From NCBI GenBank assembly GCA_023362775.1, contig JALMGJ010000004.1, positions 56,504,798 through 56,568,797 of the forward strand: 64,000 nucleotides of DNA, in the 5' to 3' direction. The notes beneath the pieces are model-generated. The model was not told the origin of the DNA. It did not search any database and saw nothing but the letters and a program-made list of their open reading frames with translations. Below are positions 11,184 through 22,900 of this stretch, one piece after another. A program made the position numbers and the translations under genes. How positions within the stretch are numbered: position 1 is the stretch's first letter; every line of letters begins with the position of its first letter. The DNA comes from Charina bottae. Its lineage: Eukaryota > Chordata > Lepidosauria > Squamata > Charinaidae.

Positions 11184-12689
11184 TTGTTGTTTATTCGTTC
11201 ATTCGCTTCCGACTCTTCGTGACTTCATGGACCAGCCCACGCCAGAGCTTCCTGTCGGCCGTCACCATCCCCAGCTCCCCCATGGTTGAGTCTGTCATCT
11301 CCAGAATATCATCCATCCATCGCCCTTGGTCGTCCCCTCTTCCTTTTGCCTTCCACTTTCCCTACCATCAGCTTCTTCTCCAGGGTATCCTGTCTTCTCA
11401 TTATGTGGCCAAAGTACTTCAGTTTTGCCTTTAATATCATTCCCTCAAGTGAGCAGTCTGGCTTTATTTCCTGGAGTTATGGACTGGTTTGATCTTCTTG
11501 CAGTCCAAGGCACTCTCAGAATTTTCCTCCAACACCACAGTTCAAAAGCATCTATCTTCCTTCGCTCAGCCTTCCTTATGGTCCAGCTCTCACAGCCATA
11601 GGTTACTACAGGGAATACCATTGCTTTAACTATGCGGACCTTTGTTGTCAGTGTGATGTCTCTGCTCTTAACTATTTTATCAAGATTTGCCATTGCTCTC
11701 CTCCCAAGAAGTAGACGTCTTCTGATTTCCTGGCTGCAGTCAGCATCTACAGTAATCTTTGCGCCTAGAAATACAAAGCCTGTCACTGCCTCCACTTTTT
11801 CTCCCTCTATTTGCCAGTCATCAATCAAGCTCGTTGCCATAATCTTGGTTTTTTTGAGGTTTAACTGCAACCCAGCTTTTGCACCTTCTTTCACCTTCGT
11901 CATAAGGCTCCTCAACTCCTCCTCGCTTTCAGCCATCAAAGTGGTATCATCTGCATATCTAAGATTGTTAATGTTTCTTCCAGCGATTTTAACTCCAGCC
12001 TTGGATTCCTCAAGCCCAGCACGTCGCATGATGTATTCTGCGTACAGGTTGAATAGGTAGGGTGAGAGTATACAGCCCTGCCATACTCCTTTCCCAATCT
12101 TAAACCAGTCCGTTGTTCCGTGCTCTGTTCTTACCGTTGCTACTTGGTCGTTATACAGATTCCTCTGGAGGCAGACAAGATGACTTGGTATCCCCATACC
12201 ACCAAGAACTTGCCACAATTTGTTATGATCCACACAGTCAAAGGCTTTAGAATAGTCAATAAAACAAAAATAGATGTTTTTCTGAAACTCCCTGGCTTTC
12301 TCCATTATCCAGCGGATATTGGCAATTTGGTCTCTAGTTCCTCTGCCTTTTCTAAACCCAGCTTGTACATCTGGCAATTCTCGCTCCATGAATTGCTGGA
12401 GTCTACCTTGCAAGATCTTGAGCATTACCTTACTGGCATGTGAAATAAGTGCCACTGTTCGATAGTTTGAACATTCTTTAGTGCTTCCCTTTTTTGGTAT
12501 GGGGATATAAGTTGATTTTTTTCAATCTGATGGCCATTCTTGTGTTTTCCAAATTTGCTGGCATATGGCATGCATCACCTTGACAGCATCATCTTGCAAG
12601 ATTTTAAACAGTTCAGCTGGGATACCGTCGTCTCCTGCTGCCTTGTTATTAGCAATGCTTCTTAAGGTCCATTCAACCTCACTCTCACC
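11184..12689 (-). mobile_element. BovB/RTE LINE, 5'-truncated, 10-bp target duplication
   Basis: Minus-strand insertion flanked by TGTTACTGGT at 11174-11183 and 12690-12699. It encodes most of the reverse transcriptase and the C-terminal region (blocks QAGFRKGRGTRDQIA, IDYSKAFDCVDH, RYADDTTLMAESEEE, GCESWTIRKAERRKI). The frame is broken at least twice. A TGG-to-TGA change near 12520 stops the frame after EWPSD, and a single-base insertion near 11479 shifts the C-terminal part. RTE elements carry one endonuclease-reverse transcriptase ORF; the endonuclease is missing here by 5' truncation. Confidence 0.93.
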
Positions 12690-12699
12690 TGTTACTGGT

Positions 12700-12991
12700 A
12701 GGAAAGGCTTATCAGGAGCACTCATGTATTGGGCAATCCAGAACACTACTGTAGATTTAGTGTACTTGTATATTCAGTTTAATGTACAGAGAAAATACAT
12801 TTATGAGATAATCCAGGCTTGCCACTACAACAATATGTATTTCCAGGTTTGCCAGTCCAACAAAGCTTTTCAGTTTTACTTCAGGAGCTATTCCCAAATT
12901 TAACAGAATGATAGATTTTTTAAAACTGCAAACAGACTATGGAATATTTAATTATTTGAACTTTCACTATTCTATAATCAGTGCTTCTTCT
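12700..12991. other. Intergenic, nothing recognised
   Basis: Short AT-rich stretch between the BovB and the SINE. Confidence 0.45.
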
Positions 12992-13004
12992 CATTGTTCT
13001 GAAA

Positions 13005-13343
13005 GGTAAAGTAAAGGTAAAGGTTTTCCCCTGCACAGTCGTGTCTGACTCTAGGGGCAGTGCTCATCTCCGTTTGTTAGCCAAAGAGCCAGGGTTGTCC
13101 GAAGACGCTTCCGCAGTCATGTGGCCGGCATGACACGCAGGGAATGCTGTTGCCATCCCACCAAAGTGGTACCTATTTATCTACTTGCATTTGCATGCTT
13201 TCGAATTGCTAGGTTGGCAAGAGCTGGGGCGAGTGCGGGAGCTCACTCCATCACGCGGGGCTAGGGTCTCGAACCGCCGACCTTCCGATCGACAAGCCTG
13301 GCGTCTTAACCACTGAGCCCATCCTGCCCGCCCCCCCCCCCCC
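13005..13343 (-). mobile_element. tRNA-derived SINE with BovB-like tail, 13-bp target duplication
   Basis: Flanked by CATTGTTCTGAAA at 12992-13004 and 13344-13356. Read on the minus strand, the head has tRNA-like A and B boxes (GGCTCAGTGG and GGTTCGA-type). The 3' part contains GAGTCAGACACGACTG, which matches the 3' end of the BovB copies here, so mobilisation by BovB is likely. It ends in a GGTAAAG-type short repeat. Confidence 0.88.
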
Positions 13344-13356
13344 CATTGTTCTGAAA

Positions 13357-14358
13357 ACAAATTTTTATTCTTGGCTTGCGGGTTTTTGTTGGTTTTACTG
13401 TTTCATATGCCACCCAGGGTTGCTATTTACAATATGGGATGCTATATAAAACGTTTAAAGTTAAGAAATAAAACTTGAAGACTTTCATAGCAATTATGAT
13501 CTTAAAATTTGAGTTAAGGTAATCTGAAGACTTTTAAAACTCCCATTGTTTTGAGAAATTTGAAAACTTTTAAGACAGTTGTGAGCCGAAAATAAGTGTT
13601 CAGTCAGAAGCCACATAAATCTCATTATTTAGGTGCCCCTTGGTAGCTTGAGGTCTTGCAAAGACTGTAGTACAGGGTTGTTTCCAAATGGTTTTACTGG
13701 GCAATGTCAAATTTAAAATTCAATTAATCAGTTAATAAGGATCGTGACTATGCTTTAGGTTTCCAGCAGGGGGAGTTGCTCTCTTGGTTTAGACCAAGAA
13801 TGCAACAGCTGACCTAATATCCCAAACAAATTTTCAAATGCAACTAGCATTAATAAAATGAAACTAATTCAAACAATTACAGGAAAAAATTGAGGTGGGT
13901 AGAAAATACTCTTCTCAGCAAAGGTGGATCTGATTGATCCATTACTATAGAGAGACAGAATATTGAATAGTAGTGTTCTAATGTGCAAGCTCACTTTTAT
14001 TTTCCCAACTGCAGTTTCTGAAAGCAAGCTTTAACTAGAGAGAAAGTCCTAATTATATAAGTTGTAATAAAAGCAAAAATCTAAGAAACACCAGGTGTGG
14101 GATATTGCAAGGAAATGCTTCTAAAGAAATTATTTCTATGACCAAGTAGGTCAGAGAACCTGAAGGAACAGTAATTTCCTGTGAATAATAAACCACAATA
14201 TAACTTACACAAATGTACCTGTTTGCAGTAGAATTGGAGCCTTTTTACTTGTGATCAGTTCTGTCTTTGACACTTTCACTTAAGTGTAATGTTTTGATCC
14301 CAGCTACTAAAAAGCTATCCCAACTAAAGCAGTCTTGTAGAGATTTTAGAAAATAATG
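13357..14358. other. Intergenic, nothing recognised
   Basis: About 1 kb of AT-rich DNA with no exon, RNA gene or clear repeat. Confidence 0.45.
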
Positions 14359-14366
14359 CAAAAGAT

Positions 14367-14582
14367 CAGTGCTTTCCCAACTGCCGTTGGCGACACACCA
14401 ACAGCTGCAGCGGCGGGGGCGTGCACGGCGGCAGTGGTGGCCTCATGTTTTCTGCTAAAATGCGGAAGCGCTGATGGCGTGCCGCCGCCATTCACACCAC
14501 CACCACCGTGCACTCCCCCGCCGCCGCTTCCGGGATGCGTTGCGACACACTAAACTGTTGCGACACAGTTTGGAAAGCTATG
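14367..14582. mobile_element. hAT MITE, 216 bp, same family as 9619
   Basis: Begins CAGTGCTTTCCCAA and ends with GTTTGGAAAGCTATG. The flanking 8-mers are CAAAAGAT (14359-14366) and CAATAGAT (14583-14590), matching at seven of eight positions. It has a CpG- and GCC-rich interior and no transposase. Confidence 0.8.
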
Positions 14583-14590
14583 CAATAGAT

Positions 14591-15462
14591 CCTTCTACTT
14601 GATATGCCACATGCTTACTAAAATCTTCAAAGTGGCTTACAGAAGAGAACTGACACTTGAAAAGTAGTTCCATAGATGTGGCCAACCTTATTTTGAATTT
14701 AGCATAAATACTTTGTATGATTGTGCAATCAAGGAGCATTTCTCACTGATCTTAAAAACCAACCAAAAGAAAAATAGACAGAATAATGGTTTCTAAATTA
14801 TATGAATTCCTAGCTATCTATTTCTTGAAATACCAAAGCTAACATCTTAGACATTTTCATAACAGATAATTGTGAACCTGCCATTGATCTATATATTATG
14901 ACCTCATTTAGTCAAGAAATGGATCATTATATTCTGCATTCATTGGAGCTTTCAATTCATGAAGGAGACACAATATTATATTGTAGTAAACTAATCCTGA
15001 GGTTATGGCATACGTCAATCAGTATATTTGATTCAGACAAAGGACATTACAGTCTTATCATAAGGCCTACTAATTAACATGTTTAGTTTTTAGATATACA
15101 GTAAATCAGAGTCCTTTCTAAAATTATTCAAGGAAATGTGCGAAGCTAAAAAGCAGAATTAACAAACATTATCTTTGTCTCACTTGGATTTTGCTTTTAG
15201 CAGTTCGTTCATACTAAGCATTCTACTAATTACAAGAGAACTTCCTTGGAGCAGAATAGAGTAGAAATTGAGAACATGGAGGGCTGTTCGTACAGGAACA
15301 CGGAAACACAAAATGTTTCAAAATGAATTCCTGCACACCCCTAGCTACTGAAAATTCACTGGTGCTTTCTGTGGTCTCAGGGCAAGGTAGCACTCAACTT
15401 ACTGCAATATTGTTCAGGTGAAAAGCTGAAGTAAGTGGGGTCTGCCCCTATTTAATCCTGTT
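14591..15462. other. Intergenic, nothing recognised
   Basis: AT-rich DNA with no usable frame and no recognised repeat. Confidence 0.45.
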
Positions 15463-15668
15463 TCGAAAGCATGCAAATGCAAGTAGATTAATAGGTACCA
15501 CTTTGGTGGGTAGGTAACAGTGTTCTGCGTCCGTCATGCCAGCCACATGACCGCGGAAGCGTCTTCGGACAACCCTGGCTCTTCGGCTAACAAACGGAGA
15601 TGAGCACCGGCCCCTAGAGTCGGACACGACTGCACAAATGTGCGGGGGGAACTTTTACCTTTACCTTA
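15463..15668 (+). mobile_element. tRNA-derived SINE with BovB-like tail, 5'-truncated
   Basis: Matches the 3' two thirds of the SINE at 55522-55857, starting at TTCGAAAGCATGCAAATG and ending in the GAGTCGGACACGACTG tail and a TTTACC repeat. The tRNA head is missing. Confidence 0.82.
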
Positions 15669-16174
15669 AGTAACTGTAATTCAAGTATCTGCTTAAAGTT
15701 TTATTGGATAAGAGACTTTCATTTTAGTCAATGATAGTAGGAGCTATAAAGAGATCATTTAAGAACATGGTATCGATAAGTCAGATTAAAAGTTCAGAGT
15801 CCATATCTCCTCATATACTATAAACACTACTATGATGTATATAAGGGGTCATCATGTTCTCTGCAGTCTGTTTTAATTCCATGGTTTTCAAACTCTGAAC
15901 CTTTGAGGAATAGTTTCATCTTATTAACTAATAATAATAAGGAAAATGCTGTGGAGCTTCCAAAGTACCTCAGGCTTCCTTGAACATGATTAGAAAATCA
16001 CCATCTCAATCAAATAATTAACACAGAACTAAAAAGATGGAAATGAGCCAACTTGCAGTAGTAAGTGTATTATTTCAATCATGTATATAGTTTTTTTTTT
16101 AATTAAACATACACATTAGTTCATAATCTTTCGGTATCTCTTAGGAGTGTAATAAAAACAAGATTCATGAGACA
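15669..16174. other. Intergenic flank at the ACOT9 3' end
   Basis: AT-rich DNA just beyond the probable ACOT9 polyadenylation site; nothing else recognised. Confidence 0.4.
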
Positions 16175-16184
16175 TTTATTTATT
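16175..16184 (-). terminator. ACOT9: Candidate ACOT9 polyadenylation signals
   Basis: Two overlapping AATAAA hexamers on the minus strand (complement at 16175-16180 and 16179-16184), about 720 nt past the stop codon. I see no closer canonical hexamer, but the 3' end is not proven. Confidence 0.45.
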
Positions 16185-16902
16185 ACTACAAAGATGTTCC
16201 TGTGGCAGCAAGAGCTGGTCATAGTTTATTGTGAAAACAGCATATTTTCTGTCCTACAGTTTCTGATTTGTCCCAGTGAGGAATTGGCACTTTACATGAG
16301 GATCAAATCTTACTATCAGTACATGGGCAGGACAGGGAATTTGTACAAATACAGGGAACCAGGCTTGCCAAAACTTTCTCATTAAAAAAAAACCTTTAAA
16401 AAATAACCAACAACCAGCACACTGAGATTCTTTATGGATCCAAAGGGAAAAGGGGGAAATGTTTTAATGGGCTCAATACAGCCTTCCCACTATATGTTGC
16501 ATATGAGTTTAAATAATGTACAAGTCTTTAAAAGGTATGTAAGATATTCTGGAGCATTATTCCATATTATTTTCTATATTTCCTACTCAGAAGTAGCTTT
16601 TTTCACTTACTACTGGTTGTTATTTATAGCCCACTCCAATCCTTATGGACCCTCAGCAAGGTATACTGCATATTGTTTTATGCTTAAAAATATGAATATA
16701 TGCAATGAGAACTTTAAAATATTTGTATAAATAGTAACAAAAAACCAATACCTGGATAGAAATCTAAAGTTTTTGCAATATTTCTGCACTGTTTATGAAA
16801 TTTTTGGAGTAAACATACTTCTCAGTTCCTTCTGATAACCACTGTGTATGAAATTTCCAGGGCCATCCAAAGATAGCATTTTGCTATACTGCTGTGCTGA
16901 TA

Positions 16903-19900
16903 CTACGCTAGGTCTTCTTTCATACCTGAATCAAAATGCCGTTTTCCATCCAAATACAACATAGATTCTGAAAGAAAAGCAAGAATCTCAAGTTTCTTAA
17001 GATGACATGATCAGCTGGATGCTCAGGTTTTTTTATTTTTCACAAATTTTCTCTGCACATTAATTTTTTTAAGCCTGCTTTTTCCAGACAGATAAAACAA
17101 GTGTTATTGTCTCCATCATAATTAGTTCCTTCATGTATTTAAAATAATTCATATAATACAGACTGAAGAAGTTGAAGCTCAATACCAATAGAGGACATGA
17201 AATACTGACTTAGGTACAGTTGAAATACTGAAAGTAACCTAAAAACAGATGGCACAGATTAGTATTCTATAGTGCCATATTATATGCCAGATAAATGAAG
17301 CTATGGGAGGGGGAAAAACAGGCTCATATTTCTAACAGGTCACTACTTTTAAACTATGTTAGAATTAATCACAAATTCATTCTTCGTCCACATAGATGGT
17401 GAGATATTCAAATGGTTACTCACCACCATATGTCTTGGGAACAACATCTGGTATTTCCTTCTCTAACATAAATGTGAAATGGAAGACATTGGTTGTGTGG
17501 TGTACCCTGGTATCTGGATCGTAAACTTCACTGTGCACCCGAACCTGGATATTATTTTTTTCAGTATAACATACCTTTAAAAATTAGTATCAATAGGTTA
17601 TTGGACATGCAAATTCAAAGATGAATAAAGTATGCATGACGTTTTATTACAGGTAGTCCTCAACCTATGACCATTTGTTTAACGACTGTTCAAAGTTACG
17701 ACAGCACTAAACGAATGATGGTTACAACCAGTCCTCGGAGTTCCGGCCATCCCAGCACCCCAGCAGTCACGTGATCGTGATCTGGGCGCTTGGCAACCAA
17801 TTTGCACTTAACCAGTTGCCAAGCACCCCGCGACCACACGATCGCCATTTGCAGCCTTCCCTGCTGGCTTCCCCAGGAAGTCAATGGGGAAGCTGGCAGG
17901 GAAGGTCGCAAGTTGCTGGGGTAAGTCTCCTGCATCTATGCATGCTCCCCCAGCCCCTCTGTGCTCACACTGCGCTGGCCGCTCACGCACCCCCGTGCAT
18001 CAACACACCGCACCTTCGCTGCACCCCCGTGCATCCTCTCCAACCCGTACCATACCCCCATTCACCTTTGCACACCTTCCCTGACCCTCACCACACACAC
18101 CCTCACACCTGCCACACTGTGCACCTGCGCCCTACCCCATGCACCTTTGTTCCCCTGACCCATGCTGCACCCCCGTGCATCAATGCCACACCCCCGTGCA
18201 CCCTCACATACCCTCCCTGACCCTCTCACGCACCTTCACACATCCTCCCTGACCCTCTCGTGCACCCTCCCCTACCCGGCAGCAATTATTTGCCTGCCTG
18301 CTGGCTTGGGGCTTGCAACTTCCTGCTGGCTTCCCCACTGACTTTGGTTGTGGGAAGCCGGCAGGAAGTTGCCTTGCCTAACGACCGTGGGATTCAGTTA
18401 ACGACAGCAACCAGGACTGCAGGGATTGTCGTCGCTAAGCAATGTGGTCACGCTTTATGACCACATCACTTAGCAATGGAAATTCCGGTCTCAACTGCCA
18501 TCATAAGTCAAGGACCACCTGTATTTGAAAAAGGAGATCAGTGTTTATCCAACTTCTTATTGCTCACTGGTGGAGTAATCCAAACACTTTAAATTAGTTT
18601 GTTCTATTAATATGTTTATTCTATTACCTGGGAAGAAAGTAATAGCAAGGATCCAATTTCAACAGGTTTTTGAAACATAATATCATCTACAGCTACCACA
18701 TAAGGTCTGGAGTTTCTAGAGTAAGAAAAAAATTATACATATTCATACACACAAACATACACTTTTAAAAGATGGATATGGATTGTTTTATATTTTAAAT
18801 TATATTCCATGTTAGAAATTTACTATGAACCTCAAGTTTGTTAATAGACGATATAAAATAGAAGTATAGAAATAGAAATTTAATTAGGTTATATTTTGCA
18901 CTCTTACTAGACTACAGATTCTCAGGTGTAGATGACAACCCAGTAACAAAATCGTAAGTGATCCTCCTGATTGCTGCTTAAATTCTAACAAACTCAAATG
19001 CATAACTGCCTACTGTAGTATGCTATACGCGCAGTAGAAAGTATAAAGACTTTATCATTTCACTAAGCTAAAATCAGTTTAAGCATGCAAGGGCTGATTT
19101 CACAGTTCATAAGCTATTACTAGAAGATAACTAACTACATATACAAATGACAAGTGGGCCTCATATAAGTTATTACTGAACAGTGTGAACTATTATGTGG
19201 AATTCCACAGCCATTCAAACGTAACATGAAATATCTTCACATACAAATTATATTATTTGATTTGTACTGTACTTCTTTTCCTTCCCACCAGTGCCAAGAG
19301 CATAGGTCTCTACACTTGGAATATAAAAATATATAACTGGTAACATCAGATATGATCCGAATAATTTCCTGAGTAAGTGGAAAGAAACTTGAACAAGTGC
19401 TAAAGGCCACACCTAAAGAAAAATATGAGAGCCAGTTTGGTGTAGTGGTTGAGGCATCAGGCTAGAAACTGGGAGACTGTGATTCTAGTCCCGCCTTAGG
19501 CACGAAGCCAGCTGGGTGACCATTGGCCAGTCACTCTCTCTCAGCCCTAGGAAGGAGGCAATGGCAAACCACTTCTGAAAAACCTTGCCAAGAAAACTGC
19601 AGGGACTTGTCCAGGCAGTCTTCAAGAACCGGACACGATTGAATGGATTAAAAAGAAGAATGCCTCCAGGTAGCACTAGATCTTTGAAGCTTTGTAACAT
19701 AACAGACTCAAACTAAAATTTCCATCAACATAGAAAATTTGTTTCTTTTCTCCCATCTTTTCTCTACTGCAATTCCCTATAGCTAGCAGTAAGCTCTTAA
19801 GCTTCTTACCACTTCTCTCTCTGCCTTTTCTGCACTGGAGTTATCAATCCTTACATGCTGTTTAGCATGTAGAATTTATTGCAACGATGTTTATTTGTTC

Positions 19901-22900
19901 ATAAATAAATAAATCTTGCTTTTTATAACTCGTAGCTGCTACAATCTTGAATTGGCAATGCTGGCTGCAATGCAAAACCCAATATCCTACTCAGAATGAG
20001 ATGGAAAGAATTGATATTGTCATCTCAACAAACTGATTTCTGCCACACAGGGTTAACAGATGAATAAAATCTCAATTCCTGCATTCTTAAATTACATCCA
20101 TATCCACTGTCATCTGACACAGGATTAAATTATGATTGATAAATTAGTTTTAACTGCACTGGGCCAATCTAGAACATGTTATATCAAGCAATATAATTAC
20201 AACTGTATAATCAGATAATGACTTACAATTAAGTGGGTTTTGTGAAAATGAAAAGCAAAAAGGCATAGCAGTTAATAAGATGTTTATGATTTAATATAGT
20301 GTTATTCATTTATTTTTCTATGCATCTTAAATTTTCACTCATCACCAAGGCTTATGCTTTGTATACTAGTACCTATAAAATTAGGCCAAATATATCTGCA
20401 TCCATCAGTGCAGGAATGCTGTAGAACAAATCATTTATATAAATTAGGCAGCAAGTGGTTCTAAGTTCACCCCCCAGCCCCAATCTTCCAAAAATATTTC
20501 CATGGCTGCTATTTCTGCCAGCCCATCCCTCTCTTTTCAGCATCTTTTCAGCATCTTCCCACCAACTTGCCTGCCCCAGGATTTTCAGCCATCTTCCCAT
20601 CCCTGCCATTGATATTCCCAACGGCCCTCCCTCCAATTTTCCCAGCATCTTCCTGCTATGGCTTCCAATCTTCCTGCCGGCCTGCTCCCTCATTTTCTAT
20701 TGTACACGTACAACATTATAAACAATGTACATTTTATTCAATTTAGTGGAAAATGAGAAAAGATGAGATGTGACTTAGAAAAATATTTAACAACCAATTT
20801 ACACTAATTGAACGTGCAACGTGCTTCTTGCTCAGATTGTGCAAAGTGACCAGGCAAGGGAAGAAGAGACCTCCTTATCCCAAAAAAACAGGGAAGAGAC
20901 GCTAGGTGAGAAAGGAGGCTTACCTCCCCCTTCCCCACTGTTCTGAAAATGACATATTTCAAGGGGGAGGGAGAGAGAGAGAGCCTAATACTTACCCATA
21001 GCTGTAGGCAGTAGCCCATCCAAGTTCATATGCTTTTCTCATGAGAAAGCCTCCAAAGATTCGGTTGAAAATGTTACGTTTCTGTATGTACAAATACCAA
21101 GAGGACCAGTGAATTTTGAGCATTTACATAGAAAATACTAAAGATAGGGGCCATCAAACCCCTATGGCCCCTAAAGATAGGGGCCATCAAAATTTTGTCA
21201 TCTTCTAAAAGAGAAAGCCTCAGGGCCATAGATTAATAAAACTTCAAAGCACTTTTCAGCTGTTGCTTTTATTGCAGTTAATTGAAATTAAGGAAAGTTC
21301 CCCCCAAACTGCTACCAGTCAGAGCTACAAGCACCAACTGGCAATGCTCACATTATATACTTGGTGTGTCTTTCTTGGCTAATGTAGCTATAAAGTCTTC
21401 TTTAAATATTAAGGTTACAGAGCAATTCAATCTCTGAAGATGATTCATGACTTTATGGCTGTGAATATTTATCAAGAAATCAAACTGCCAAATAGCTATT
21501 ATAGAAAGTACCATACCATGTGCCAACTTGAAACAAGAGCCAAACATAAGGATTAGTCTAAATGCACAATAGTTCAGCAAATACCTCTGGATGGCAGATC
21601 TCCAAACCCTTTAATGCTGTGTCTTGCATCCACACTGAATTGGGTGGCAGCACACGACTATGAAAACTGATTGTCCTAGAAAAGGGAGAAGGACATGTAA
21701 GAATGTCAAGGACATTGCTTTATCCCAATATTGTGAATTTCAACCTTTATCTAAGACTATATGGGTACCACTTCATCCACATGCTGAGAATGGGAATAGG
21801 ACCTTAGGTTCACCTACATACCTTCTTACCTGTCTCCTCCTATGAGGCCTAAGCAGGATGGTCAATAATAAGGATTGATGGCAGCTGCACTAGAACATCT
21901 GGAGATCCATATTTGATAACAGATGATGGCGAATCCAAGAACATTCTGTTGCTGTTATTCTTTCCCATCACTATGCTATAAACACATTCTGTTTTCAAAG
22001 AATCCCTCCTCAAATTCTTCTCTATAACCACCATCCTGGGAAGTAGGTTAAGCTGAGAGACTGGCTCAAAGTTACCCACTGAGCATCCACGACTGAGAAT
22101 AAATTTAAATCTGGCTCTACCTAGTCACAGTCCAGCAGCTTAACTGCTATGCCACATTTCCTGGGAGTCCTCCAAATTGTGATCCTAATATACACGGAGT
22201 GCATCAGGTTTGGAAAAGCTATTATCAGTGTTTATAACTGAACTGCCTACCTTGAATCCAGAGTATTCAGGAATATGTTGTGGATAATATTTCTTTCTTC
22301 TGCAGTAGGAGCGACTTTCAATAAAGAAGCCTTACTAGATTCAAGCCGCCTGATCTTGTTCTCTGATCAATTGAATGAAACATATAACATGAATGACAAT
22401 AGCCTCCAACAGCTGTATTTCATCCCCTTTTCAAAACTGATAATACTTTTTTGAAATCTGTTAAGCACATTTTGGACTACTTTAGGTTCCAAACTATTTC
22501 ACCCCAAAAGAACATATTTTTTTCCCAAATATTTAAGGATGGCAAAGCAAAATTTCTCCACTGCCAAAAAAAGAAAAAGGATTAGAAGATTACTTACTTT
22601 CTCCTTCCTTGAAGATTTTTTCCTCCTCTGGGGTTTCAGCAACTAATGGATTCACAAATGCTGGTCTGAGGATATATTAAAAAATAAATAAAAACAATAT
22701 GCATTACAGGGAAAAATAATGAGTTGTTTTTGGATGCAAACTAGCATAGTTACCTATGTACAGCTTCATTTGCAATGAGAAATCTCCATGTCTACTTTAG
22801 TGTTTTAAAGCAACTATTTTTTCTTAGTTATTCAACAATACAAATGATTTAACTTGAAAAGACAGTGATCTGACGAGGACAGTCAATGCAGTCCACTCGG

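Noticed and set aside
17771..18220. Pro/His/Cys-rich ORFs
   Set aside because: They are translations of the C-rich tandem array inside the Tigger-like MITE, with no domain and no codon bias.
17940..18270. Repeated units as a possible CRISPR-like array
   Set aside because: The units are degenerate, have no regular spacers and lie in a eukaryotic transposon.
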